A stretch of 64,000 nt of DNA. It comes from JAPKYZ01 sp033763835. GTDB lineage: Bacteria; Acidobacteriota; Terriglobia; Bryobacterales; Bryobacteraceae. Shown here one piece after another: positions 34,046 through 43,552 of the stretch; position 1 is the stretch's first letter, and each line of letters opens with the position of its first letter. The notes beneath the pieces were generated by a model. It saw only the letters and a program-made list of their open reading frames with translations. It searched no databases and was not told the DNA's origin. The position numbers and the translations under genes are program-made. The DNA is taken from the NCBI GenBank assembly GCA_033763835.1, contig JANRJS010000032.1, forward strand, positions 124,001-188,000. The letters are read 5' to 3'.

Positions 34046-35167
34046 GTGGTCAAGATCGAGTTTGAAGATCGAAGGTTGGATGCCATCCGGGAAAAGGCGC
34101 TGGCGAAAGAGCGCCTCACCGCGGAAGACGGGTTGCTGCTGTACGGGACTCGCGACTTGCTGGCCGTGGGCTATCTAGCCAACATCGTGCGGGAGCGGTT
34201 GCACGGCAACGTCACGTACTTCAACGTCAATCGGCATTTGAATCCGACCGACGTGTGCGTGGCGTCGTGCAAGCTGTGCGCCTTTGGCAAAGGCGTGCGC
34301 GACGAATCGGCGTACACGATGTCGCACGAGCAGGTGTGGAAGCGGGCGGGCGAGGGCTGGTCGGAATCGATCACGGAGTTTCATATCGTCGGCGGCTTGC
34401 ATCCGACGTTGACGCTCGACTGGTACTGCGAAATGTTGCGCGGGTTAAAGGAGCGCTTTCCGCAGGTGCATTTGAAGGCGTTCACGATGGTCGAGATCGG
34501 CTATTTCGCGCAACGTTCGAAGCTCACGGTGCGTCAGGTGCTAGAGAAGTTGAAAAAAGCGGGCATGGATTCCCTGCCCGGCGGCGGCGCGGAGATTTTC
34601 TCGGACCGCGTGCGGCGCGTGATCTGCGATCACAAGCTGACGGGCGACGAGTGGATCGCGACCGCGCGCACGGCGCACGAGTTGGGCTTGCATTCGAACT
34701 GCACGATGCTTTACGGGCATATCGAAACGAACGAAGACCGCGTCGATCATCTGCTGCGGTTGCGCGAGTTGCAGGACGATACGAACGGTTTCCAGACCTT
34801 CATCCCACTCGCCTTTCATCCGGCGAACACCGACATGCAGCACCTGCCCACAACATCGGGATTCGCCGATATGCGCAACATCGCCGTCGCGCGTTTGATG
34901 CTCGACAACATTCCGCACATCAAGGCGTACTGGGTGATGATGACGCCGCAGATGGCGCAGATCGCGCTAAGGTTCGGCGCGGACGATCTGGACGGAACGA
35001 TCGTTGAAGAGCGGATTTATCACGACGCGGGAGCGACGACGGAACAAGGCATGCGGCGCGGACAACTGCTGCGATTGATCCGCGAGGCGGGGCGGGAGCC
35101 GCAGGAGCGCGACACGCTGTATCGCCCGGTAGAGCGCGCGGAGAACGTTTTCACGGTCCTGGTCTAG
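34046..35167 (+). CDS. mqnE: Aminofutalosine synthase MqnE, radical SAM
   Basis: 373 residues, GTG start directly abutting the mqnP stop. The radical-SAM cluster motif is CVASCKLC (Cys71, Cys75, Cys78), followed by FHIVGGLHPTLTLDWY and HSNCTMLYGHIE, all typical of MqnE. It joins the 3-enolpyruvyl benzoate product of MqnA to SAM to form aminofutalosine, the second step of the futalosine route. The related MqnC (cyclisation) is similar, but the overall motif pattern favours MqnE. The remaining mqn genes are outside the window. Confidence 0.93.
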   Translation: MVKIEFEDRRLDAIREKALAKERLTAEDGLLLYGTRDLLAVGYLANIVRERLHGNVTYFNVNRHLNPTDVCVASCKLCAFGKGVRDESAYTMSHEQVWKRAGEGWSESITEFHIVGGLHPTLTLDWYCEMLRGLKERFPQVHLKAFTMVEIGYFAQRSKLTVRQVLEKLKKAGMDSLPGGGAEIFSDRVRRVICDHKLTGDEWIATARTAHELGLHSNCTMLYGHIETNEDRVDHLLRLRELQDDTNGFQTFIPLAFHPANTDMQHLPTTSGFADMRNIAVARLMLDNIPHIKAYWVMMTPQMAQIALRFGADDLDGTIVEERIYHDAGATTEQGMRRGQLLRLIREAGREPQERDTLYRPVERAENVFTVLV

Positions 35168-35170
35168 TTC

Positions 35171-36436
35171 ATGCTGCTCCTTGCGTTGGCACTGCAACTC
35201 GCGCCGCCGCAGGAGATTCGCGAGTTTCCGATCGCGACGCTTAACGTCGAAGGCAACGAGAGATACTCGACCGCCGCGATTCTCGAGGCCGCGGGCTTGA
35301 AGGCCGGGCAGATGGCGTCGAAGCCGCTGTTTGAAGCCGCGCGCGACCGCTTGCTCGCCACCGGCGTTTTCGACAGCGTGGGGTACCGCTACTTCAACGC
35401 GAGCGACGGCAAGAGCTACGACGCGGTGTTCCAGATTGTCGAGGCGACACCGGTTTACGGCTACCGTTTCGACGAGTTACCGGCGGATCTCGAGGCGTTT
35501 GTCAAGAGCCGCGATCCGCTGTTCGCCAAGGCGATTCCCCCGACGAAACCGAAGGTCGATTTGTGGTTGTCGCTGATCGAAGAGAAGACCGGCGCGAAGG
35601 CGGTGGCGAAAGTCGAGCCGGACAACGTGCCGGACCGTTTGCTGATCGTCTTCCGGCCCGCAGGCGCTTCGGCGGTCGTCGCCGAAGTACGCTTTCAAGG
35701 CAACGAGGCCCTTCCCCAAACCGTGCTGCGGCCGGCGATCGCGGGCGTGGCCGTGGGCGTTCCGTATAACGAGGCGCAGTTCCGGCAGTTGCTCGATTCT
35801 TCCGTAAAGCCTTTGTACGAGGAACGCGGGCGGCTGCGTGTGCGCTTTCCGAAAATCGAGACGAAGCGTTCGACGGAAGTGAACGGATTGGATGTTCTGG
35901 TGACGGTGGAGGAAGGACTGGTCTATACGCTGGCCGACGTTCGTTTGCAGGGGCCGCCGGGCTTGCCTGGGCAGGATTTACTGCGCGCCGCCGATTTTCG
36001 TGTGAACGACGTAGCGAACATGAAGTCGATCGGCCAAGCCGTGGAACGCATGCGCCAGTATTTGCGGCGGCAGGGCTTTATCGGCGCGGTAGCGACCCCC
36101 GAGCGGCGCATCGACGACGGGAAACGGACGCTCGATTTATTAGTCGCCGTCGATCCCGGAGCGCAGTACAAGTTCCGGTCCGTGACGATCGAGGGGTTGG
36201 ACATTCAGTCGGAACCGGTGGTGCGCAAGATGTGGGGGATGAAGGAGGGCGAACCCTTCAATCCCGACTATCCGGACGTGTTTCTAAGGCGGATTCGCGA
36301 CGAACAGATGTTCGACAACTTGGGGGAAACGCGGTCGGCGGTGAAGATCGACAGCGCCGGTAAACTGATTGATGTGACGCTGTTTTTCGGCGGCGCGGCG
36401 AAGCAAAAGAGCATCTTGAAATCCACGAATCCCTAA
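35171..36436 (+). CDS. POTRA-domain protein, BamA-like periplasmic region without barrel
   Basis: 421 residues. A short signal peptide (MLLLALALQLAPP) precedes several POTRA-like units: about 20-95 (IATLNVEGNERYSTAAILEAA), about 170-250 (AEVRFQGNEALPQTVLRPAI), about 255-330 and about 335-405 (FRSVTIEGLDIQSEPVVRKMW). BamA and TamA have such repeats followed by a 16-strand barrel; here the chain stops after the last repeat, so it cannot insert a barrel itself. It might scaffold outer-membrane protein assembly or belong to a two-protein system. Same strand and 3 bp after mqnE. Confidence 0.78.
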   Translation: MLLLALALQLAPPQEIREFPIATLNVEGNERYSTAAILEAAGLKAGQMASKPLFEAARDRLLATGVFDSVGYRYFNASDGKSYDAVFQIVEATPVYGYRFDELPADLEAFVKSRDPLFAKAIPPTKPKVDLWLSLIEEKTGAKAVAKVEPDNVPDRLLIVFRPAGASAVVAEVRFQGNEALPQTVLRPAIAGVAVGVPYNEAQFRQLLDSSVKPLYEERGRLRVRFPKIETKRSTEVNGLDVLVTVEEGLVYTLADVRLQGPPGLPGQDLLRAADFRVNDVANMKSIGQAVERMRQYLRRQGFIGAVATPERRIDDGKRTLDLLVAVDPGAQYKFRSVTIEGLDIQSEPVVRKMWGMKEGEPFNPDYPDVFLRRIRDEQMFDNLGETRSAVKIDSAGKLIDVTLFFGGAAKQKSILKSTNP

Positions 36437-36493
36437 TCCGTGCGCGCGGCGGTTCGATAAGAACGATTCGGAGAGGTTCTCCGGCCGTACTCG

Positions 36494-38980
36494 ATGGATC
36501 GCCTGTTCGCCTTCCTCAACACGAGGCTACGCCACCCGATTATCGTCGTCGGCGTGTGTGGATTGGCCGTGTCACTGGCGGTGTGCATGGGGATGCGGCA
36601 GTCTGAGCGCCAAGCGAAGTTCGAGACCTATGGGCGCGCGATACGCAACCGGGTGACGTCGATCGAGCGGGAGGCGCTGCAATCCTACGCGCTTCTCGAC
36701 AGCGTGTCGCGAGCGCTCGATTCGCTAGACGCCGCGACGGCGCAACACCAGTTTGCGGAACGGGCGTGCCCATTCGCGCCCGCGGCTCGCGTCCGGCTGA
36801 TCGGGTTCGCGCCCAAGTTGGAGACCGATTTCGAACTCGTCGATTGCGAAACGGGCGGCAAAGCGACCGTTCCGCTCCGGCCGGAATGGATTGCGGCGGT
36901 GGAAGCTAGGTCGAAGAAAGGCGCACCGGCGGCCACACCGCGAATCGAACTGACGCTCGGCGGAAAAGCGTCCGGCGTCTCGCTCGCGATCAAGCGAACG
37001 TCTTTGGGTTGGGTGGCCGTCGCGGTGGATCACGAGGCGCTACTCGAGCGTTCGACGCAGGTGTTCCATAGCTACAGCGTGCATGTGGGGCTGATCGACG
37101 CGACGCCTGGCCGCGCGGAAACGCCGCTGGCGTTCCTGAAATCGCGCAAGGAACCGCATCTCGAAGCCTCGCCGGCGGCCACGGCCGGGGAAGCGCGCCA
37201 AAGACCGGGTTCCGTCAGCGGCGAGATTCGTCTGCCGGGCGGCGAGGTTTGGATTTGCTACGGACTGCCGGGAACGGGACTGCTGACACCCCTGGCGCAA
37301 ACCGGGCTCGGCGCGTTGATCGGCGGATGGACGACCACCGGGATGCTGATGTTCTATCTGCGGTCCTCGCGGGAACGCCGCCGGCAAATCGAGCGATTGG
37401 TGGAAGAGCGCACCCGCGAACTGGCCGACACTCGGGACAAGGCCCTGGAAGCGGTGCGGGCGAAATCGCAGTTTCTCGCCACCATGAGCCACGAAATCCG
37501 GACGCCGATGAACGGTGTGATCGGACTGGCGGAGTTGCTGGCGGCGACGCCGCTCGACCAGAGCCAACAGGATTTGCTGACCAATCTGCGGGGCAGCGCG
37601 CAGAGTCTGCTCGAGGTAGTGAACGATATTCTCGACCTCTCGAAGATCGAAGCGGGCAAATTCTCCATGGCCGAGGAACGGTTCGCGCTGGCGGATTCGC
37701 TCGACCGGGCCGTGCAACTGTTCGCGGTGATCGCCCGGCAGAAGGGCGTCGATCTCTCCTATCATGTACCGGACGAAGCTTGCCTCACCGCCGTCGGCGA
37801 CGCGGGACGGCTGGGGCAGGTGCTGTCGAATTTGATCGGCAACGCCGTGAAGTTTACCGATTCCGGCTGGGTTTGGGTGGAAACGGAAACACTGAGGGTC
37901 ACGCCCGGCGAAGCGTACTTGCGGTTCTCGGTACACGACACGGGCATGGGCATCGACGCCGAGACTCGCGCGCGGCTGTTCCAACCTTTCTACCAGGCCG
38001 ATGCCACTTCGGCGCGTAAATACGGGGGTACGGGACTGGGGCTCGCGATTTCCCGGCAGTTGGTCAAGATGATGGGCGGCGAGATCGGAGTGGAAAGCGA
38101 GCCCGGGCGCGGCAGCAAGTTCTGGTTTACGGTGCGGCTTACCGATCCCGAATCCGACGCCGAGGCCCGGCGCGCGCCCGCGGGAATCGAAAATCTGCGC
38201 GTGGCGTTGATCGGCGAAAGCGGCGCGGTCTGCGCGGCGGACCGGTATCTGGAAATTTGGGGAATCGCCGTTCACCGGTTCGCCGATTGCTCGGAGGCGG
38301 CGGCCTACTTCCATAACCGGCTGCCGTCGATGGACGCTCGCGAGCGGTGGATCGCGATCGTGGACGTGACGCGCGAGGCGGTGATCGCCACTCGCGCCTA
38401 TCTACAGGACCTCGACCTGTTCAACGTGCGCCTGGCGTGCATCTCGCCTTCCGGTATGCCGTACAAACTCGAGACGCCGATGCGGTTCGCGCCCTTGTGG
38501 TTACCGGCGCCGATCCGGCGGTCGAGGGTGCTCGAGACGATCGAGCGGATCGTGAATCCGGGCCGGGCGAAAGCCGCGGCGGCCGAAGAAGCGTTCGAAG
38601 CGCAATCGGCCAACTTGCTGCTGGTGGAGGACAATCCCGTAAACCAGAAGGTCGCACTCGGGTTGCTGCGCCGTTTGGGTTACGAGGCGGACGCGGTGTC
38701 GAGTGGGATCGAGGCGCTGGAAGCGGCGCGCGCCGGCAGTTACAGCGCGATCCTGATGGATTGCCAGATGCCCGGCATGGACGGGTTCGAGGCCACGGCC
38801 GCGATCCGGCGCCTGGACGGGCCGATGTCGCGCGCCCCGATCATCGCGCTGACGGCGAACGCCATGCCCGGCGACCGCGAGCGGTGTCTGCGGGCGGGGA
38901 TGGACGATTACATCCCGAAACCCGTGCAAATCGACAAGCTCTCCGAAGTGCTGGAACGGTGGACGCGCGTGGCCGCCTGA
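36494..38980 (+). CDS. Hybrid sensor histidine kinase with one true and one degenerate receiver
   Basis: 828 residues. Two membrane helices (about 18-36 and 266-288) flank a periplasmic sensor region of unknown type. HisKA follows with phospho-His333 (LATMSHEIRTPMNGVIG), then HATPase with LGQVLSNLIGNAVKFT and GGTGLGLAISRQLVKMMGG. Residues about 560-690 have receiver-like spacing but lack the acidic pair and the Lys (FAPLWLPAPIR), so that domain is probably a pseudo-receiver. The last domain is a true receiver: VEDNPVNQK, phospho-Asp756 in ILMDCQMPGMDGFEA, Lys in YIPKPVQ. A separate HPt protein and output regulator are expected elsewhere. Confidence 0.93.
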   Translation: MDRLFAFLNTRLRHPIIVVGVCGLAVSLAVCMGMRQSERQAKFETYGRAIRNRVTSIEREALQSYALLDSVSRALDSLDAATAQHQFAERACPFAPAARVRLIGFAPKLETDFELVDCETGGKATVPLRPEWIAAVEARSKKGAPAATPRIELTLGGKASGVSLAIKRTSLGWVAVAVDHEALLERSTQVFHSYSVHVGLIDATPGRAETPLAFLKSRKEPHLEASPAATAGEARQRPGSVSGEIRLPGGEVWICYGLPGTGLLTPLAQTGLGALIGGWTTTGMLMFYLRSSRERRRQIERLVEERTRELADTRDKALEAVRAKSQFLATMSHEIRTPMNGVIGLAELLAATPLDQSQQDLLTNLRGSAQSLLEVVNDILDLSKIEAGKFSMAEERFALADSLDRAVQLFAVIARQKGVDLSYHVPDEACLTAVGDAGRLGQVLSNLIGNAVKFTDSGWVWVETETLRVTPGEAYLRFSVHDTGMGIDAETRARLFQPFYQADATSARKYGGTGLGLAISRQLVKMMGGEIGVESEPGRGSKFWFTVRLTDPESDAEARRAPAGIENLRVALIGESGAVCAADRYLEIWGIAVHRFADCSEAAAYFHNRLPSMDARERWIAIVDVTREAVIATRAYLQDLDLFNVRLACISPSGMPYKLETPMRFAPLWLPAPIRRSRVLETIERIVNPGRAKAAAAEEAFEAQSANLLLVEDNPVNQKVALGLLRRLGYEADAVSSGIEALEAARAGSYSAILMDCQMPGMDGFEATAAIRRLDGPMSRAPIIALTANAMPGDRERCLRAGMDDYIPKPVQIDKLSEVLERWTRVAA

Positions 38981-39009
38981 CGAGCCTCGCGTGATATTCT
39001 CAACAAGTA

Positions 39010-39810
39010 GTGCCTGCCGCTTCCGAAGCGCCCCTGAGCTTCCATCTCGAACAATACGACGGCCCTCTCGATCTGTTGCTGGATTTGATTCGTAAGCAGA
39101 AGATCGACATCTACGACATCCCCATCGCGAAGATCACCGAGCAGTATTCGGCGTACATGGCGCAGGCCGCCGAGTTGGATATCGAGCTTTCGGGCGAATT
39201 CGTTTATATGGCGGCGACGCTGATCCATATCAAGTCGAGAATGCTGTTGCCGCGCGATCCGGAACTCGAAAAGATCGCGCCCGAGGGGGATCCGCGCCGG
39301 GAGTTGGTGGACCGTCTGCTGGAACACCAGCGCTTCAAAGACGCGGCGGAGATGCTGCAGCAGAAGCGGATGATCGAGGAAGCGGTGTGGTCGAATCCGC
39401 AGATCGAGCGGTTTCTCGAAGAGAGCGAAGAGCCGGGCCTCGACGTGACGTTGTTCGACTTGGTGCGGACGTTCGAGACCGTGCTGGAGCGGCTGAAGAA
39501 TCGCCCGGTCTACTCGGTGGACCGCGAGGACGTGACGGTGCCGGACATGATCGTGCATTTGCGCGACGTGCTCTCGCGCGCGCCGCGTTCGGAGCGCATT
39601 TCGGCGGCGGGACTGTTCGAACGCGCAAGGTCCCGGCGGGCGATGATCTGCCTGTTTCTCGCGATCCTCGAACTGGTGAAGCGGCAAGCGGTGGAGCTCA
39701 AGCAGAGCGAAGCGTTCGGCGATATCGATTTACGGCGCGCCTCGGGTTTCGAACAGGCGTTCGAGACCGAAACCGAAATGGCGGCGGCCACGGAAGAAGA
39801 ATACCGATAG
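39010..39810 (+). CDS. scpA: ScpA, kleisin subunit of the SMC condensin complex
   Basis: 266 residues, GTG start. The N-terminus FHLEQYDGPLDLLLDLIRKQ with ITEQYSAYMAQAAELDIELS is diagnostic of ScpA, and LVKRQAVELKQSEAFGDIDL at the C-terminus is the winged helix that binds the SMC head. Together with ScpB and SMC it compacts and segregates the chromosome. It begins the scpA-scpB-rluB-CoA-binding run, all closely spaced. TATTCT lies 9 nt upstream of the start; no Shine-Dalgarno sequence. Confidence 0.94.
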   Translation: MPAASEAPLSFHLEQYDGPLDLLLDLIRKQKIDIYDIPIAKITEQYSAYMAQAAELDIELSGEFVYMAATLIHIKSRMLLPRDPELEKIAPEGDPRRELVDRLLEHQRFKDAAEMLQQKRMIEEAVWSNPQIERFLEESEEPGLDVTLFDLVRTFETVLERLKNRPVYSVDREDVTVPDMIVHLRDVLSRAPRSERISAAGLFERARSRRAMICLFLAILELVKRQAVELKQSEAFGDIDLRRASGFEQAFETETEMAAATEEEYR

Positions 39811-39813
39811 TCC

Positions 39814-40521
39814 ATGGAAGAGACGGTTATGGAAGCGCCCTACCTTGTTGCGGCGGACGTTACGGCGGACGCGACGGCGAACGGGGCGACGGAAGGACAA
39901 TCCGATCCTGCGCGGAAGGCGCTCCTCGAGGCGATTATCTACGTCACCGACGAACCTTTGTCGGCGGCGCAGATCGCGGAAGCGTTGAACGTTCCGCTGG
40001 AGACGGTGGCCCCGATTCTGGCGGAGTTGGTGGCGGAATACTCACAGCCCAGCCGTGGGTTGAGCGTGCGCGAGGTAGCGGGCGGCTACCAGATGTCCAC
40101 CAAACCGGAGCATCACGAGGCGATTCGCGCGTTCGTCAAAAATCTGAAGCCGGCGTTTAAGCTGTCGCTCGCGGCGCTCGAGACGCTGGCGGTGATCGCG
40201 TATAAGCAGCCGATCACGGCTCCGGAAATCATGGAGATTCGCGGCGTGCAAGGGGCGGGCGTGCTGAAAACGCTGCTGGACCGCAAGCTGATCGCGACCT
40301 CGGGACGCAAGGCGGTGATCGGCAAACCGATCCTGTACAAGACGACGAAAGAGTTTCTGCTGCAATTCGGTTTGAAAGACGTGAGCGAGTTGCCGACGCT
40401 CAAAGAGTTCGAGGAATTGCGGCGCTTGGCCGTGAGCGACGAAGAAGTGTTGGGTTCGCAACCGCCCGCCGCCGCGTCCTCAGCGCCCGGAGATCCGGTA
40501 GAAGCGGCTCCCGATGCCTGA
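39814..40521 (+). CDS. scpB: ScpB, segregation and condensation protein B
   Basis: 235 residues starting 3 bp after scpA. After an acidic, Ala/Thr-rich N-terminal extension of about 30 residues come the two winged-helix domains of ScpB, with ALLEAIIYVTDEPLSAAQIA and LETLAVIAYKQPITAPEIME. ScpB dimers bind ScpA in the SMC complex. The C-terminal Ala/Pro-rich tail is variable in the family. Its stop overlaps rluB by 8 bp; scpB-rluB linkage is common in bacteria. Confidence 0.95.
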   Translation: MEETVMEAPYLVAADVTADATANGATEGQSDPARKALLEAIIYVTDEPLSAAQIAEALNVPLETVAPILAELVAEYSQPSRGLSVREVAGGYQMSTKPEHHEAIRAFVKNLKPAFKLSLAALETLAVIAYKQPITAPEIMEIRGVQGAGVLKTLLDRKLIATSGRKAVIGKPILYKTTKEFLLQFGLKDVSELPTLKEFEELRRLAVSDEEVLGSQPPAAASSAPGDPVEAAPDA

Positions 40522-41254
40522 AGAGCGGCTGCAAAAGATCATTTCGCAAGCGGGCGCCGCCAGCCGGCGCGCGGCGGAAAAGATGATCGCCGAAGGGCGC
40601 GTCACCGTAAACGGCGAGATCGTCAGCGAATTGGGATCGAAGGCCGACCTCGATCGCGATCACATCAAGGTGGACGGCAAGCTGCTGCACCGTCCCAAGC
40701 GCTTGTTGTATCTGGCGTTCAACAAACCGGTGTCCGTGGTGACAACGCTGTCCGATCCGCAAGGACGGCACACGATCGTGCCCTACCTCAAGGGCTTGCG
40801 GGAGCGCGTCTATCCGGTAGGGCGATTGGATTACGCGAGCGAAGGGCTGCTGCTGTTGACCAACGACGGCGATCTGGCGAACGCGATTATGTCCAAGCGG
40901 TCGGGGATCGTGAAGACGTACGTCGTAAAGGTGAACGGCGCGCTCACGCCGGAGCAGGAAGAGCGTTTCCGGTCGGGTGTCGCGGTGGAAGGACAGCGGA
41001 CGGCTCCGGCGCAACTCAAGCTCATCAAGAACGCGGTCAACCCGTGGTATGAAGTGCAGCTAACCGAGGGGCGGCAGAATCAAATTCGGCTGATGTTTAA
41101 GAATTTCGGGAGGCTTGTCGAGAAGCTGCGACGCGTCAAAATCGCGTTCTTAAAACTCGACGTTCCTCCGGGCGAGTACCGGCATCTAACAAGCGAAGAG
41201 GTCGCGAAATTCCGGAGGCTGCTGAAGCTTGACGATCCCCGAACTGCTGGCTAA
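40514..41254 (+). CDS. rluB: 23S rRNA pseudouridine synthase, RluB-type
   Basis: 246 residues. An N-terminal S4 RNA-binding domain (RLQKIISQAGAASRRAAEKMI) is followed by the RsuA/RluB/RluE catalytic domain with nucleophile Asp106 in VGRLDYASEGLLLLTNDG, and the KTYVVKVNG and EGRQNQIRLM motifs. It converts a uridine in helix 89 region of 23S rRNA (U2605 in E. coli RluB) to pseudouridine; RluE or RsuA specificity is not excluded, but the scpB neighbour is the usual RluB context. Confidence 0.9.
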   Translation: MPEERLQKIISQAGAASRRAAEKMIAEGRVTVNGEIVSELGSKADLDRDHIKVDGKLLHRPKRLLYLAFNKPVSVVTTLSDPQGRHTIVPYLKGLRERVYPVGRLDYASEGLLLLTNDGDLANAIMSKRSGIVKTYVVKVNGALTPEQEERFRSGVAVEGQRTAPAQLKLIKNAVNPWYEVQLTEGRQNQIRLMFKNFGRLVEKLRRVKIAFLKLDVPPGEYRHLTSEEVAKFRRLLKLDDPRTAG

Positions 41255-41621
41255 CTCGAAAACGATCGCCGTCGTAGGGCTATCGAGCGATCCCCTGCGC
41301 CCGAGCTTCGGCGTATCCGAGTATATGCAGAGCGTGGGGTATCGCATTATTCCAGTGAATCCCGCCGAGACGGAAGCGCTCGGCGAGAAGTCTTACGCGC
41401 GAGTGACCGATATTCTCGAACCGGTGGACATCGTCAATGTGTTCCGCAGGCCGAATCAGGTAATGGCGGTTGTCGAGGATGCGATCGCCAAAGGCGCGAA
41501 GGCCGTATGGATGCAGTTGGGCATCGTCAACGAAGAGGCGGCGGCGAAGGCTCGCGCGGCGGGGTTGTTTGTGGTGATGGACAAGTGCATCCTGGTGGAG
41601 CACAAGAGGCTGCGCGGATAA
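41229..41621 (+). CDS. CoA-binding (Rossmann) domain protein, YccU-like
   Basis: 130 residues, starting at a TTG that overlaps rluB by 26 bp. The single Rossmann domain has IAVVGLSSDPLRPSFGVSEY and IIPVNPAE, then VDIVNVFRRPNQV and WMQLGIVNEEAA, matching the small CoA-binding family (succinyl-CoA-synthetase-alpha-like). It lacks a catalytic His region, so it likely binds CoA or a similar nucleotide without making CoA thioesters. Function is unresolved. It ends the plus-strand run convergent with the Tad operon. Confidence 0.88.
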   Translation: MTIPELLANSKTIAVVGLSSDPLRPSFGVSEYMQSVGYRIIPVNPAETEALGEKSYARVTDILEPVDIVNVFRRPNQVMAVVEDAIAKGAKAVWMQLGIVNEEAAAKARAAGLFVVMDKCILVEHKRLRG

Positions 41622-41624
41622 AAT

Positions 41625-41647
41625 GCACAGGCCGCAGGCCGTTGTGC
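41625..41647. terminator. Hairpin between convergent operons
   Basis: GCACAGGCC-GCA-GGCCGTTGTGC can fold into a stem (GCACA with TGTGC, GGCC with GGCC, one small bulge). It lies in the 33-bp gap between the ends of the CoA-binding gene and tadC, so it could terminate both transcripts. No T-tract follows, so an intrinsic terminator is only tentative. Confidence 0.35.
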
Positions 41648-41654
41648 GCGCCAA

Positions 41655-42578
41655 TCAACGTTGGCCGATACCGCTAGCGCCGCCGAGGAACGTGAGCACA
41701 GCGGGTCCTAGCGTGATCGCGAACAGCACCGGCAGGATGAACAGGATGATCGGAAAGAGCATCTTGATCCCCGCCTTCGCGATGGCTTCCTCGGCACGCA
41801 AGCGGCGGCGGTTCCGAAGGGAATCGGCGTAAACCTTCAAAGCCTGCGAGAGGCTAGTGCCGAATTTCTCGCTTTGCACAATCATCGCGGCCAGCGACTT
41901 GATGTCCTCGATTCCCGTCCGGCGGACCAGCTGGTTAAACGCCTTCGTGCGCTCCTGCCCCGCCTTCACCTGCATCACGACCGTGCCGAACTCGGCGGCG
42001 AGTTCCGGGTAGATAAATCGCATTTCTTCGCTAACGCGAAGCATGGCTTGGTCGATCGAGAGTCCGGTGCCGAGGACGATTCCGAGCAGGTCCACGGTAT
42101 CGGGCAAAGCTTCTTGCAGCTTTTGGCGGTAGCGCTTGACTAACCGGTGAAGGATTTGTTTGGGGAGTAAGTAGCCGAGCAGTCCGGCGGCGACGAGCCC
42201 CCCGAAGCGGCTCGTAATCGGATTTTCGCGGCCGAGGTACAGGAACAATCCCACTAACGAAAGGAAGAAAAGAACGTTGAACAGAACGTAAATGGCGAGC
42301 GCCCGGCGATTGCGAATGCCGGCCTGTTTCAATTCGCGCTCGGTATCGTCCAGGTAGTCTTCTCCGCCGGGCACCAGACTGACGGCATAGAGTACGCCAT
42401 TGGAAAATCCGCCGCCGGAGCGGCGGCGAGCGGTGCGCGTGGTGTTCGCCATCGCCGCGGATTGCAAGTCTTCGAGGCGTTCGGCCAGCGGGTCTTCGCG
42501 ATTCTCGAATAGTTGCGCACCCGCCCAGACCAGAGTTCCGAGCACGAGAGTCGCGGCGAAGAAGAAAAGTAACAGCAT
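41655..42578 (-). CDS. tadC: TadC, inner-membrane platform protein of the Tad/Flp pilus
   Basis: 307 residues from the ATG at 42578, 2 bp after tadB; a longer frame extends back into tadB but is unrelated sequence. It has the type II secretion F domain (about 130-290): VDLLGIVLGTGLSIDQAMLRV and LVRRTGIEDIKSLAAMIVQS, plus four hydrophobic helices. With TadB it forms the membrane platform on which the ATPase TadA drives pilus assembly. It is the last gene of the operon. Confidence 0.94.
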   Translation of the reverse strand: MLLLFFFAATLVLGTLVWAGAQLFENREDPLAERLEDLQSAAMANTTRTARRRSGGGFSNGVLYAVSLVPGGEDYLDDTERELKQAGIRNRRALAIYVLFNVLFFLSLVGLFLYLGRENPITSRFGGLVAAGLLGYLLPKQILHRLVKRYRQKLQEALPDTVDLLGIVLGTGLSIDQAMLRVSEEMRFIYPELAAEFGTVVMQVKAGQERTKAFNQLVRRTGIEDIKSLAAMIVQSEKFGTSLSQALKVYADSLRNRRRLRAEEAIAKAGIKMLFPIILFILPVLFAITLGPAVLTFLGGASGIGQR

Positions 42579-42580
42579 CG

Positions 42581-43552
42581 CTAGAACTTGGGACTCGCCA
42601 TTTTCCGGATCACGAGGATTCCGATTATCTCCGAAACGATCGCGTAGGTGAGGATCGTTTTGCCGCGTTCGTCTTTGTACAGAATTTCGATGAACTCGGG
42701 CTTCAGCGCCCAGAATCCCAACCCGACGACGATGGGCATGGAACACAGCAGGGCCGCCGACAAACGCTGCTGCGCGGTGCCGGCTTTGAGCTTCGCCGCG
42801 AGATTCAAACGCTCGCGAATGAGCAGCGCCAGATTCTCGAGCATCTCCACCATATTCGCGCCGGTTTGCCGCTGCAGAATCAGGCCGGTGATGAAGAACT
42901 TCAGGTCGATGATCGGGACGCGTTGCCCCAGGCGATGCAGCGCCTGCTCCGTCTGCGAGCCGAGCGCGAGCTCTTCCATCACCTTCTTGAACTCCATGCG
43001 CACGGGGTCCAGCGTTTCGCTCGCGATGGTCTCCAGTCCCGATTGCAAATTGTGCCCCGCCTTCATCGACCGGTTGAACAGGTCGATCGCGTCGGGCAGC
43101 AACTGCTCGAACCGGGCCAGGCGCTTCGCGCGCTGCCAGCGGATGTAGGCGATGGGAATCCAGGCGGCGAGAGCGGCGATCACAAGTTGGATCGACAGAA
43201 TGTTTAGGCCGAACGCTCCGAGGATCAGGAATACGAAGAGCCCGGCGCCGAGGGAGAGCGCCAGGACGCTCGACGCCTTGTAGCGGAGGTTCGCTTGGTC
43301 GATCTGTTCCTGCAGCTTGTCGAGCGCACCGAACAGCGAGAAGAAGCCGCTCAAGAAATCGAACCGGCCTTGTTCGGGGCGGCGTACCAGATCCCCGCCG
43401 AATCCTCGTGCGACCGAGCCCGGCCGGGTTCGCAACTCCCGTAAACGGCGGCCTAGAGAATCGGCGGTCTCTCGTTTCGGCGTCACCCAAACGAGGTAAC
43501 CCGCGCCGAGGAACGCGCCGAGGAAGATGAGGAACGCGGTGAAGAAGAACAT
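42581..43552 (-). CDS. tadB: TadB, inner-membrane platform protein of the Tad/Flp pilus
   Basis: 323 residues. N-terminal membrane helix, a charged cytoplasmic stretch, two helices near 95-130, and the T2SF domain (about 155-280) with LPDAIDLFNRSMKAGHNLQS and DLKFFITGLILQRQTGANM, then a C-terminal helix. Pairs with TadC. The start shares bases with the tadA stop, so the two are translationally coupled. Intact and of normal length. Confidence 0.94.
   Translation of the reverse strand: MFFFTAFLIFLGAFLGAGYLVWVTPKRETADSLGRRLRELRTRPGSVARGFGGDLVRRPEQGRFDFLSGFFSLFGALDKLQEQIDQANLRYKASSVLALSLGAGLFVFLILGAFGLNILSIQLVIAALAAWIPIAYIRWQRAKRLARFEQLLPDAIDLFNRSMKAGHNLQSGLETIASETLDPVRMEFKKVMEELALGSQTEQALHRLGQRVPIIDLKFFITGLILQRQTGANMVEMLENLALLIRERLNLAAKLKAGTAQQRLSAALLCSMPIVVGLGFWALKPEFIEILYKDERGKTILTYAIVSEIIGILVIRKMASPKF

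Noticed and set aside
42579..43490. Open extension of the tadC frame back through tadB
   Set aside because: Arg/Pro-rich out-of-frame reading of tadB; the ATG at 42578 gives normal TadC.
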